A stretch of DNA of 48,492 nucleotides from Candidatus Moraniibacteriota bacterium (GTDB lineage: Bacteria; Patescibacteriota; Minisyncoccia; Moranbacterales; UBA1568): the NCBI GenBank assembly GCA_903893925.1, contig CAITOC010000047.1:1-48492 (forward strand), written 5' to 3'. Under the pieces are notes generated by a model, which was given only the letters and a program-made list of their open reading frames with translations, had not been told where the DNA came from and searched no databases. The first letter of the stretch is position 1. Every line of letters starts with the position of its first letter. This document shows, piece after piece, positions 13,980 to 22,585 of the stretch. The position numbers and the translations under genes were made by a program.

Positions 13980-15824
13980 TTACTCGTTGGCGATGGCGGA
14001 TGCCCGGATGATCTTCACGAAATTATTCGGTCGCCCACCAATGACGACCTCATGTTCGTAAGCAATCGTGTCACTGTACACTTTCTTGAAGTTGATGATA
14101 CTGCTTACCGAGCCGGAGAGTTTCAGCGAGCGACCTTGTCGGCCGATCGAGACGACGAAATAATCGTACGTTTTTCCTTCGAGGTCCTTTTTGCTGAATC
14201 CGATATTACAGGTCCCGACGAATTCGGTGCAGACCGCTCCCTTGTCCGACCAGACGACCAGATTACGGGCATTCGGAAGCGAATTGAGATACGCTGCGGC
14301 CTCGAAGCTCCCGTCGCCCATATCCTTGGTATTGAGGAGGTATTGTGTGGGAAGGAATGCCGAGGCGTATGCGAAATAGAACGGTCGGAGGTAGAGCAGT
14401 GATGCAGCGAGGATAATGATACACGCGAGTGTCGCCGGCAGAGGCTTGACGAAGCGCTTGACCCGATCAATGGACAATACCTCGGCGGCTCCTATCGCTG
14501 CGATGATGAACGCCAGCGGATAGAGGATAATTTGGTAGCGGACGGTCGCGACCACGTCGTTGACGGTAGACGCCAGGTAGTAGAGGAGTATGAAGAGTGA
14601 GAAGGAGATGACCGTTCTCGTTTTCAATGTCATGGGGGTACCGCGGCGGACAGCGGTGAGGAGTCCGACGATGAAGAGAATGAGGAGTATCGGGTGTAGG
14701 CCGAATATCAGGCTGTATGCATTCGCTGTCAGCGCACCGAGAAAGGCAAGCAGGACACCGTGATCATTTATGCCGATGCCTTTCGGGGACGAGAGGATGC
14801 CTTCGAGGTCGAACGGCTTCATACCGAGATAGGTGTCGGCCATGGCAAATAAGATGAGCCCGATAAGGACGGATATCAGTGTTGTTGCCAGCACCCGTTT
14901 GTACTTCGAGAAGAACCGGAGTATCGGACCGATGATTTGGGCGCCGAGGGCGGTGACATCGAGGGCGATGAAGGCGACTAAGCCGGCAAAAATCGGCCAC
15001 GTCTTTTGGAAGGCCTTGCTTCCGAAGGTACCGTCGAGCAAAACATTTGGGTGCGCCCAGGTGGCCGGATAGAGCGCATAGAAGGTCACCATGGAAATCG
15101 CGATGATGGCGAGGTAATTCACGAATGATTTTTTCAGGTACGCTTTCAATTCCGGTTTTTCATCAGCGAGGATATAGTCGAGGAACGGAAGGATGAGGAA
15201 GAAGACATAGAGGATGTTTGCGACATACTTCGTCAGAAGCGAGAGACCGAGGAATACGCCGGTCGTGACGAGAAAAATATTTTCACCCTTCTTCTGGAAG
15301 GTGAGATAACTGAGGAGGGACAAGGGGAGAAATATCCAGAGGAGTGAATCGGGATTGATAATGAGCGAGATTCCGAGCAGGATCGGCGACAGGCCGATGA
15401 ACACGAACCCGAGGAGTGCCGTCTTTTTTCCGAAGAGTTTGTTGAGGAAAAAGGAGAAGGCGGGGAGCATGAACGTGCAGAAGAGGAAAATCGGGAGACG
15501 GAAAGAATAATTGATTCCGTCGATATCGGCGAGTTGGGCGTCCGTCTTGATGCCACCGCGTATATCCTTGGAAAGCATCGGATCGTACTTCAGCAGGCCG
15601 AACCCGGACAAGAGCGCGACGGTGATACCAGGCTTGTCATTGATATTGGTCGATCGCCATTTCTGTTCGGCGACGGCGGTCCAGAATTTCGAGGTCCGCC
15701 CGTAGGTCCAATAGGGCTCGTCGACCGCCGAATAGGTGCTGAGTCGGGGAATGCCGAGGAACAGGTTCAATCCGATGACGAAGAAAATGACGGTTGGTGC
15801 GAAATACTTTCTGAACGTTTTCAT
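13980..15824 (-). CDS. ArnT/PMT-type (GT39) membrane glycosyltransferase, distinct from the array
   Basis: A 614-aa polytopic enzyme with the classic first-loop acidic pair in STYSAVDEPYW (D35-E36), then NINDKPGITVALLSGFG, PDSLLWIFLPLSLLSYL and LLTKYVANILYVFF, all typical of phospholipid-carrier-dependent PMT_2 glycosyltransferases. The C-terminal ~130 residues form a soluble domain after the last helices (LLNTKDMGDGSFEAAAYL). It lacks the FLRTY-DWL signature of the eight array paralogues, so it is a separate subfamily. ATG 15824 is first in the minus-strand run ALG10-GH28-GT39, behind a good promoter at 15870-15897. Donor and acceptor unknown. Confidence 0.82.
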   Translation of the reverse strand: MKTFRKYFAPTVIFFVIGLNLFLGIPRLSTYSAVDEPYWTYGRTSKFWTAVAEQKWRSTNINDKPGITVALLSGFGLLKYDPMLSKDIRGGIKTDAQLADIDGINYSFRLPIFLFCTFMLPAFSFFLNKLFGKKTALLGFVFIGLSPILLGISLIINPDSLLWIFLPLSLLSYLTFQKKGENIFLVTTGVFLGLSLLTKYVANILYVFFLILPFLDYILADEKPELKAYLKKSFVNYLAIIAISMVTFYALYPATWAHPNVLLDGTFGSKAFQKTWPIFAGLVAFIALDVTALGAQIIGPILRFFSKYKRVLATTLISVLIGLILFAMADTYLGMKPFDLEGILSSPKGIGINDHGVLLAFLGALTANAYSLIFGLHPILLILFIVGLLTAVRRGTPMTLKTRTVISFSLFILLYYLASTVNDVVATVRYQIILYPLAFIIAAIGAAEVLSIDRVKRFVKPLPATLACIIILAASLLYLRPFYFAYASAFLPTQYLLNTKDMGDGSFEAAAYLNSLPNARNLVVWSDKGAVCTEFVGTCNIGFSKKDLEGKTYDYFVVSIGRQGRSLKLSGSVSSIINFKKVYSDTIAYEHEVVIGGRPNNFVKIIRASAIANE

Positions 15825-15869
15825 GATGAAGCGTTAAGGATAAATTCACATGAGACCGATATCATATAT

Positions 15870-15897
15870 AATATACCGAAATTGGACCCTATTGCAA
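15870..15897 (-). promoter_or_regulatory. Promoter of the minus-strand GT39-GH28-ALG10 operon
   Basis: On the minus strand: TTGCAA, a 16-nt spacer, then TATATT. The context CAATTTCGGTATATT closely resembles the right end of the MITE-like element (ATTTCGGTATAAT), so the -10 could derive from a relic of that element. The 140-nt divergent gap (15825-15964) also serves the plus-strand phosphoesterase gene; an AT-rich GATAATAATA stretch near 15950 may act as its -10. Confidence 0.5.
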
Positions 15898-15964
15898 ACA
15901 AAATATCTGTAAAGAAGCCAAAAAATGACTTTACGGTACGATAATAATAAGGTACTATTCCAGT

Positions 15965-16918
15965 GTGGAAAAGAATACCCTAAAAATGTGGGAAACGGTC
16001 AAACGATCGTGTATCGTTGGCTTTCAAAAATATCGGGCCACACTCTTCGTCGTGGTGTTTTTGTTTTGCACATTCTTCGTTCGGATATATCACATTGCCG
16101 GTCAGTGGTCTGTTGAGATGGGCAACCCGAAGGATTCTTTGGTCGTTCTTGATTCGACAGATTTCCTGAAACGGTATGTCCCCGGTTTCAGGGTCGAAGG
16201 ATATGCGCGGGAGGGAGAGAAAATCGGTTGGATCACGGATATCCATGCGGATCGATTCAAACGACGGACCGTCGAAAGCGGAACGATATATCCCAGGCAG
16301 TATGAAGAGTATGTGCCGAAGGTTTTTGATGCCCTGCGTTCGCAGGGGATAGATACGGTTGTCACGACGGGTGACAATGTCAATTCCGGCGATTCCAATT
16401 ACAGCCGTGCCTTGGAGAAGATTGCTGAGGAAAAACACATGCGGGTGATCTGGACGATCGGAAACCATGACCGCGAGTCGACGATGGCTGATTTTGGCGT
16501 AACCGGGAAGATGTATTATTATACCGACTATGGGAACACGAGGATTATTTCGATTGATGACGTTGACTTTAATAGGGAATCATGGGATTACGTGGGCGGG
16601 ATAGACAGTGAACAGTTGTCGTGGCTTCAGGAGGCGCTTCAGACTGACAAGCGCGTCATTATCGCCATGCATATCCCGATATTTCCGTCATCGCTCGAAT
16701 CTGTGGTGGTAGATCGCTATGCCGCATTCGAGAATCTTGTCCGTGAAAGCGGTGCCGTGAAATTGGTGCTCTCCGGACATTTCCATATTCCATGGCAGAA
16801 GGAGTTTGACGGGATTCCGTATTATGGTGAGGCAGCGCTGTCACGTGACGAGTATAAGGGAGCATACGGAGTGATCGATCTTGGAAAGGATACGGTTCAG
16901 TACCTTTTTGCGAAATAG
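15965..16918 (+). CDS. Membrane-anchored calcineurin-like metallophosphoesterase
   Basis: A 317-aa protein with one N-terminal membrane helix (LFVVVFLFCTFFVRIYHI, about residues 27-44), so the catalytic domain probably faces outside. All five metal-binding motifs are intact: D-x-H in ITDIHAD (90-96), GDN (136-138), GNHD (166-169), MHIP near 235, and GHFH (271-274). Such enzymes hydrolyse phosphodiester or pyrophosphate bonds. At the head of a GT-C operon it may recycle polyprenyl phosphate or cleave lipid-linked intermediates (inference). The track starts at GTG 15965. ATG 15986 (MWETVK), preceded by GGAAAAG, is an alternative. Divergently transcribed from the GT39-GH28-ALG10 operon. Confidence 0.87.
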   Translation: MEKNTLKMWETVKRSCIVGFQKYRATLFVVVFLFCTFFVRIYHIAGQWSVEMGNPKDSLVVLDSTDFLKRYVPGFRVEGYAREGEKIGWITDIHADRFKRRTVESGTIYPRQYEEYVPKVFDALRSQGIDTVVTTGDNVNSGDSNYSRALEKIAEEKHMRVIWTIGNHDRESTMADFGVTGKMYYYTDYGNTRIISIDDVDFNRESWDYVGGIDSEQLSWLQEALQTDKRVIIAMHIPIFPSSLESVVVDRYAAFENLVRESGAVKLVLSGHFHIPWQKEFDGIPYYGEAALSRDEYKGAYGVIDLGKDTVQYLFAK

Positions 16919-17016
16919 AACGAGCACTTGGGGAACATCACTTCGATTTTTTGTTTGCGATCTGGAAAAATGGTTCAGGGCGTTTATCGTATAAAGAAGA
17001 TGTAAAGCCGACTGCT

Positions 17017-18768
17017 ATGCGAAAAGTACTCAAATGGTTTGCTAACAACTACGCATTGCTCGTACTCACCGTCATTGTCGGCGTTTCGATATTCGTGCGC
17101 ACGTATCATTTCGACGACTGGCTGTATTTCAAGATGGATCAGTCTCGCGATGCGATTCTGATGAGCAATGCGGTGGAAAACGGTCCGCAGTACCTCCCAC
17201 TTCTCGGTGCACGCGCCGGTGCGGTCAAGCTCAAACACGGATTTCTCCGCCTCGGCCCGATTTTTTATTATTTCCAGTATCTGTCCGGCGTCATCTTCCA
17301 TTCGACACAGCCGTACGTGTACGCATATCCGGATCTACTGTTCTCCATCCTCGCGATACCGCTCCTCTATCTTCTCGTGCGGTTGTATTTCAGTAAGAGA
17401 AACGCTCTTTTGGTGACGGCGATGTATGCGTTCTCGTTCATCATCATCCAGTATTCGCGGTTCGCGTGGAATCCGAACTCGTTGCAATTTTTCCAGTTGG
17501 TGAGTTTCTATGGGCTACTCCGATTTCTGAACGAACCAATCGAGAAACGGAAAAAATGGTGGATGGCGATGTGGGCGACCGGCATGACGATCGGTTCGCA
17601 GCTACACTTCTTTGGCTTCTTCAGTCTCGTCGGGATTTCGGGGCTTCTCTTTATCTTTCATTTCGAGTTGTGGAAGAAGGAGCATATTCAGGCCTGTTTG
17701 CATAAGGACGCACTGAAAAAGATTGCGATCTATGCCGGCATCGCCGTATTGGTCTTCTCATTCTTCTATGCCCCTGTTTTCATCAGTGAGTCCATGCGCG
17801 GTGGGCAAAACTCAAAAAATTTTATTGAGGCACTCGGTTCGAAGCCTGCAGCCAAACCGCTTTCCGACAAGCTCGTGAAGACGGTGACGGAAAACATCAA
17901 ATACTACTGCCTGGTTACGACCTCACAGTGCTATGGGAGTAGCATGAAAAACGAGCTTCCCGCCCTGTCCGTGACGGCGCTCATACTCCTTGCCGGCGCG
18001 TTCCTGGCCATCCGGTCGCTCCGTGACAAGACGAGGTCCGTCGTCGCGCGGGACTTCCTTTTTCTACTCATTGCCTGGGTGGCGGTGTTCACCATATTGA
18101 CCGTGCCGGTCTCTTTTCAACTCCGTCCACGGTTTTTTATCGTCGTGTTTGCGATTCCATTCATTTTCGTCGGCCTGATAGCGGAGTATCTCGATTCTCG
18201 ACTCAAGCGTGGTTCGGCACTCGCGATCGCCTTGTTGCTCGCCGGTGGCATCGTCGGGTGGAATACGCACGGGACCTCCGCGTGGTTCAAGGAGCAGGAA
18301 AAATCGCAGAAGAGCGCGTTAATCGTGAAGCGGACGCTCATCCTCAAGGCCAAGGACGGGGTGACTTTGGGGGAACTGCAGGGCGTGACCGATTGGATGT
18401 ATGCGAGGCATGAATCAGGGAAGACACTTTACTACTATGTGAAGCCGGAACACGTGCGACCGATCGACTATCTGCTTTCTTCCAAACATGATGCCGGACT
18501 CTCTTTCGCTACCATGACGAACAAGACCGACTCGGAGGCTCAGTTTTTCGCGGTGACGCCGACCAAAAGCGGACTCGCTCCCGTGACGAAGAAATTTGGT
18601 GTCAACATAACCGCTCTCAGCTCGCAGCAGTTCGGTCAATTGACAGTATATGAGCTCAGTTTTCCGGATCGTATCATCGAATCGAGTTCTAAGGTCAAAA
18701 AGACGAATGCAGAGCCGGACAGGGTTTTTTGGAAGGATGTGTTCACTTTCAAATCTGCCAAGAAATGA
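17017..18768 (+). CDS. GT39/PMT-like GT-C glycosyltransferase, array family member B
   Basis: A 583-aa polytopic enzyme, first of the plus-strand array. Signature: FVRTYHFDDWLYFKMDQSRDA, with D41-Q42 and R44-D45 in the predicted active-site loop. Then HGFLRLGPIFYYFQYLSG, YAYPDLLFSILAIPLLY, IQYSRFAWNPNSLQFF and GSQLHFFGFF. The Cys pair in the exoplasmic loop is present but close-spaced (YYCLVTTSQCYG) compared with the other members. The C-terminal soluble domain begins TLGELQGVTDWMY and is longer than in its relatives. The track starts at TTG 16951; ATG 17017 (MRKVLKWF) matches its relatives and is chosen. It overlaps the next gene by ATGA. Donor is probably a polyprenyl-P-sugar. Confidence 0.83.
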   Translation: MRKVLKWFANNYALLVLTVIVGVSIFVRTYHFDDWLYFKMDQSRDAILMSNAVENGPQYLPLLGARAGAVKLKHGFLRLGPIFYYFQYLSGVIFHSTQPYVYAYPDLLFSILAIPLLYLLVRLYFSKRNALLVTAMYAFSFIIIQYSRFAWNPNSLQFFQLVSFYGLLRFLNEPIEKRKKWWMAMWATGMTIGSQLHFFGFFSLVGISGLLFIFHFELWKKEHIQACLHKDALKKIAIYAGIAVLVFSFFYAPVFISESMRGGQNSKNFIEALGSKPAAKPLSDKLVKTVTENIKYYCLVTTSQCYGSSMKNELPALSVTALILLAGAFLAIRSLRDKTRSVVARDFLFLLIAWVAVFTILTVPVSFQLRPRFFIVVFAIPFIFVGLIAEYLDSRLKRGSALAIALLLAGGIVGWNTHGTSAWFKEQEKSQKSALIVKRTLILKAKDGVTLGELQGVTDWMYARHESGKTLYYYVKPEHVRPIDYLLSSKHDAGLSFATMTNKTDSEAQFFAVTPTKSGLAPVTKKFGVNITALSSQQFGQLTVYELSFPDRIIESSSKVKKTNAEPDRVFWKDVFTFKSAKK

Positions 18769-20933
18769 TGAACCTGAATATGGTATCAAAGCGATTCAAG
18801 AGTCTCCCTCTTCATCACCCGACGAGTATCTCGGTGTTTTTGTATCTGATAATTACGCTCGTATTCACGTATCCGTTGATTGGGAACATCGGCAGTGAAA
18901 TCCCGCAAGGAAGAGGCGACGTTTATCAGGCCATGGCGAATATAGAGAGTCGTGTGGTAAGCGTGACGACGCTCAGCACGCCCGACAAGCTCGTTTTTTT
19001 CGCAAAAAATATCGGCGTTCATCTACCGTACGTGATTCTGAACCTGTTTTTCAACAAATACGTTTCCTATAATCTCCTGTTTCTCTCGAGTTTTGTCTTG
19101 AGTGCGTTGGGAGCGTATCTTCTCGCTTTTTATTTCACGAAAAACAGGTATGCCGCCTTTCTTGCGGGACTGATATACGCATTCTCGCCGTTTCACTTCT
19201 ATCAATCGACGGTGGTCAATCTCGGTACGATGCACCAGGAATGGATTCCCTTTCTCGTCTTGGTGTTTTTCAGGTTTTTCGAGAAGTTGGAAATCAGGTA
19301 TTTCGTGGCGGTTTCGATTTTCGCGTTCCTGATCGCTCTGAATGAACATCAGATGCTCGCTTTCTCCGTGTTGTTCATGGTTATGATAGCGGCATATAAG
19401 ATCTGGATCGATCGGAGCATCCTGAAAAACCGTAGATTTTGGGCATACGTGACTTGCTCCATCGTGCTCCTCGCCACCGTCGCTATTGGAATGTTCGGTG
19501 GGATGCTGAAAGTGGCTACTTCCGACAATAACTATCTGGATGCCGGAGAAAATGCCGCGAACAAATATTCCATCAAAGTGCTCGATCCGATCATGCCACC
19601 GGTCTTCCATTCGATCTGGGGCACTCTGAGCGTGAACATTCAGGAGGCTGTCCTCGGTGATTCCAACAGGGGGTCATACTTCATTGGACTATCGGTATTG
19701 GTGACGATCGTTTACTTCGCTTTCCGGGCACGGAAGAAACTCGTACCGGAAGCAGACGAGGTCACCTATCGCCATGATGTCGCGTTTTGGAGCATATCGT
19801 CACTCCTTTTTTATCTTTTTTCGCTCGGGAACTCGATTTCGATAGGGACATTCGTCATATATCTTCCTTACTATCTGATCTATCGGTTCCTTCCATTCTA
19901 TGAGAACATCCGTACGACCGGACGAATGTTCGTGTTCGTGATGTTGGGAATCTCGGTCCTGTTTTCCTACGGATTCATACAGTTGTTGAAAGAATTTCCG
20001 AAGAAAAAACTAGTGCTGACGGGAATTTTCTCTTTCGTCATACTTCTTGAATTTTGGGCCGCTCCCATAGCCATCATGTCCGTGTCGTATTCGCCCTTTT
20101 ACGATACGATCGCCAAGGATGCCGAACCGTACTCCCTGATCGAGATACCCGGCTCCACCAGCTATGAGTTCGCAAGCTATGCGATGATGACCGACGTCGT
20201 TCACAAGAAGGCGGTCCTCAACGGCATGCCGCTCGCCCGCAAGATCAGCGGTCAGTTCGATATGCAACAGGAGACCCCGATCATTAAACAGCTCCTGTAT
20301 ACGATTCCGAAAGGGAACGATCCGGATACGAAAGACATGACCGATATCCTGAAAGGATTCGACTGGTCACAGGCAAACGATATCCTGAATTATCACCATG
20401 TGCGCTATATCACGGTGAGCAAGCTCTACGCCACCGCGAAGGTACGCTCGCTTGCCGAAACATTCATCACGAATCATATCGCCGTCATGAGCCGGTATGA
20501 GGACCGGTACCTGATCGCCTACGAGGTCGTGAACACGGATCCGAAGGGATACTTCTTCTCGCTCGGAGTGAAGAATGATCAGATTTCGACCATGTTTTTG
20601 GGCGATGATTTGCAAAACTATCGCGAGATCGGGAACGGTGCCGGACTCAAGATCGTCGATATGGGATCCACACCCGAGACGCTGACGATACGGGTTCGCC
20701 TCAAGGGGGCCGTACCGGGACTGACGTTTGGGTCGGTGGGCGATACCGGTCAGACGGTTCTTCCGCTTGACTCGGACCTGAAGGAATATTCCTTCGTGAA
20801 AACGGTGCAACCAGGGGAGAATATCATTCCGTTTTCGGTCCACGATGCGTCTGGAACGCCGGTTTCGATCTCCACTACCAAAAAGAAACATCAGGCTGCG
20901 CTGGTCACCAATATCACCATTGAATCGAAATGA
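18765..20933 (+). CDS. Large GT-C-like membrane protein with C-terminal extracytoplasmic domain (YfhO-like architecture)
   Basis: A 722-aa protein that I cannot assign to a named family with certainty. About 12 hydrophobic helices fill residues 22-440. The first exoplasmic loop contains an acidic segment (GRGDVYQAMANIE, D52) where GT-C enzymes carry their catalytic acid. AGLIYAFSPFHFYQ and HQEWIPFLVLVFFRFFE follow, and then a soluble beta-rich C-terminus. This layout resembles YfhO-type and other GT-C proteins. It lacks the FLRTY/DWL signature of its neighbours. The track starts at TTG 18729; ATG 18765 overlaps the upstream stop by ATGA and is preferred. It is coupled to the following gene by another ATGA. 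It probably adds a different sugar or acts as an acceptor-side partner (inference). Confidence 0.65.
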   Translation: MMNLNMVSKRFKSLPLHHPTSISVFLYLIITLVFTYPLIGNIGSEIPQGRGDVYQAMANIESRVVSVTTLSTPDKLVFFAKNIGVHLPYVILNLFFNKYVSYNLLFLSSFVLSALGAYLLAFYFTKNRYAAFLAGLIYAFSPFHFYQSTVVNLGTMHQEWIPFLVLVFFRFFEKLEIRYFVAVSIFAFLIALNEHQMLAFSVLFMVMIAAYKIWIDRSILKNRRFWAYVTCSIVLLATVAIGMFGGMLKVATSDNNYLDAGENAANKYSIKVLDPIMPPVFHSIWGTLSVNIQEAVLGDSNRGSYFIGLSVLVTIVYFAFRARKKLVPEADEVTYRHDVAFWSISSLLFYLFSLGNSISIGTFVIYLPYYLIYRFLPFYENIRTTGRMFVFVMLGISVLFSYGFIQLLKEFPKKKLVLTGIFSFVILLEFWAAPIAIMSVSYSPFYDTIAKDAEPYSLIEIPGSTSYEFASYAMMTDVVHKKAVLNGMPLARKISGQFDMQQETPIIKQLLYTIPKGNDPDTKDMTDILKGFDWSQANDILNYHHVRYITVSKLYATAKVRSLAETFITNHIAVMSRYEDRYLIAYEVVNTDPKGYFFSLGVKNDQISTMFLGDDLQNYREIGNGAGLKIVDMGSTPETLTIRVRLKGAVPGLTFGSVGDTGQTVLPLDSDLKEYSFVKTVQPGENIIPFSVHDASGTPVSISTTKKKHQAALVTNITIESK

Positions 20934-22585
20934 TCGGATCATCAAACCGTATGCCAGAACCGAAACCGTCTTCCGTCCGTCCGACCACAAAAACCCTCCT
21001 GATCCTGCTCGTCATCGTGGCGGTGGGCGTGTTCTTCCGGACCTATCATTTCCATGATTGGTTGCAGTTCAGTCCGGATGAGGCTCGCGATGCCACGTAT
21101 ATCAGTGATGCACTCACCGGGAAGGCTCCGCTTCCGAAGCTCGGTCCGCAGGCCGGAAACACGCAGTTCTATCTCGGTCCGCTCTACTATCAGGCCGAAT
21201 ACGTCGCGGGTCGCGTGTTTGGGAACGCTCCGGACAAGATAGCCTACTTCGATTTGCTCTTCTCGATCCTCGCGATTCCGATGTTGTTTTTCTTCCTGCG
21301 GAAATGCTTCTCTGACCGGATTTCGCTCTTTTTGACCGGGGTCATGAGCGTCTCGTTTTTTGCCATCCAGATTTCACGCTTCGCTTCCAATCCGAACACT
21401 ATTCCATTCTTCGTCCCGCTTTTCCTGTATGGATTGCTCGGGTTGATGGGGGAGGAGAGAACGAAAAAATGGGCATACGCTGTCGCGGTCGGTATCGGGA
21501 TGGGTGTCGGCATCCAGCTTCATACTCTGTTATTTCTGATCATGCCCTGTGTCGGGGTCTGCGTCGCCGTGTTCCTTTTCGTGAAGCGAAGCCTGTCCAT
21601 GAGAGATCTTCTCATCGCGCTCTTCTTTTTCCTTCTCATGAATTTTGGACAGATCGGTTTCGAGATACAAAGCAACGGGGCGAACATCAGTCAGCTCTTC
21701 AAGGGAGCCGGGAGCGAATCGAGTGTCGGGGCCAGCACGCTCGTGCGCAATATTTCACTCATCGCATCATGCCAGGCGCAGGCGAATGTGAACATCGTCT
21801 TCTCGGTCATCGATGTACAGAAGTGTGGTGGGATATTCAATATCGCGAAATCGTTTCGGGCGAATAAGTATCTACCAGGAACCGCTATCTTGAACGGTAT
21901 CGTGTTCATCGTGGAAGGGATCGTGACGCTTCTCTTCTCGATGGTCGGATATATGTTCGTTCTCCGCTCATTCCGAAACGAACCCGATCGGTCGAAGCGG
22001 GATTTCTTGGGACTCGTATTTTTCTTCAACGCCGTCTCATTCATTGCGCTTGTGCCGGTCGCTTCACAGATAGAAGTGCGTTATTTCAGTATTCTTTCCG
22101 TCGTCCCATTCGTCTTGCTCGGAATCATCCTCTCGGCGCTTCCTAAAGGTCGCTCCGGTATTTCTTTTGGTACCGGCTTCATGCTGGCGCTGCTTGTGGC
22201 AAATGTCTTGACGCTTGTAGTATTGGCCCAACCGTATTTGAATGGGAACGCAAGCAATGTCGACAATAGCATTCTCGGTGAGACGGAATCGATGGCCACC
22301 TATCTCGAAACGCATACCGAAACTCGCGGCGCAGTCTTTCTCGACGGACAGACATTTTATCTGAAGCGCTTTCTTAAACCATTCGAGTATCTCGCTTTAC
22401 AACAAGGCATCTCCATCACTCGTCCAGGAAGCAATGAGCCGTTTCCTTCCGGCACGGCATACTTCTTTATAGACGGAGTCCGCTCGAAACCGTATGCACT
22501 CGGCGATAAACTCTCCGGAGACGTCATTCTCGGGTACGAGCGGTTCGGGAACATCATGATCTATTCCTTAGTAAAAACACGATGA
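20930..22585 (+). CDS. GT39/PMT-like GT-C glycosyltransferase, array family member C (DE variant)
   Basis: A 551-aa paralogue. The signature reads FFRTYHFHDWLQFSPDEARDA: it has D50-E51 where the other members have D-Q, restoring the DE pair of canonical PMT enzymes. It also contains FYLGPLYYQAEYVAG, YFDLLFSILAIPMLF, ISRFASNPNTIPFF and GIQLHTLLF. The exoplasmic loop has the long-spaced Cys pair (ASCQAQANVN ... VQKCGG). The C-terminal domain opens ILGETESMATYLETH. ATG 20930 overlaps the upstream stop (ATGA), as does its own stop with the next start. The DE/DQ difference may mark a different donor or metal use. Confidence 0.85.
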   Translation: MIGSSNRMPEPKPSSVRPTTKTLLILLVIVAVGVFFRTYHFHDWLQFSPDEARDATYISDALTGKAPLPKLGPQAGNTQFYLGPLYYQAEYVAGRVFGNAPDKIAYFDLLFSILAIPMLFFFLRKCFSDRISLFLTGVMSVSFFAIQISRFASNPNTIPFFVPLFLYGLLGLMGEERTKKWAYAVAVGIGMGVGIQLHTLLFLIMPCVGVCVAVFLFVKRSLSMRDLLIALFFFLLMNFGQIGFEIQSNGANISQLFKGAGSESSVGASTLVRNISLIASCQAQANVNIVFSVIDVQKCGGIFNIAKSFRANKYLPGTAILNGIVFIVEGIVTLLFSMVGYMFVLRSFRNEPDRSKRDFLGLVFFFNAVSFIALVPVASQIEVRYFSILSVVPFVLLGIILSALPKGRSGISFGTGFMLALLVANVLTLVVLAQPYLNGNASNVDNSILGETESMATYLETHTETRGAVFLDGQTFYLKRFLKPFEYLALQQGISITRPGSNEPFPSGTAYFFIDGVRSKPYALGDKLSGDVILGYERFGNIMIYSLVKTR

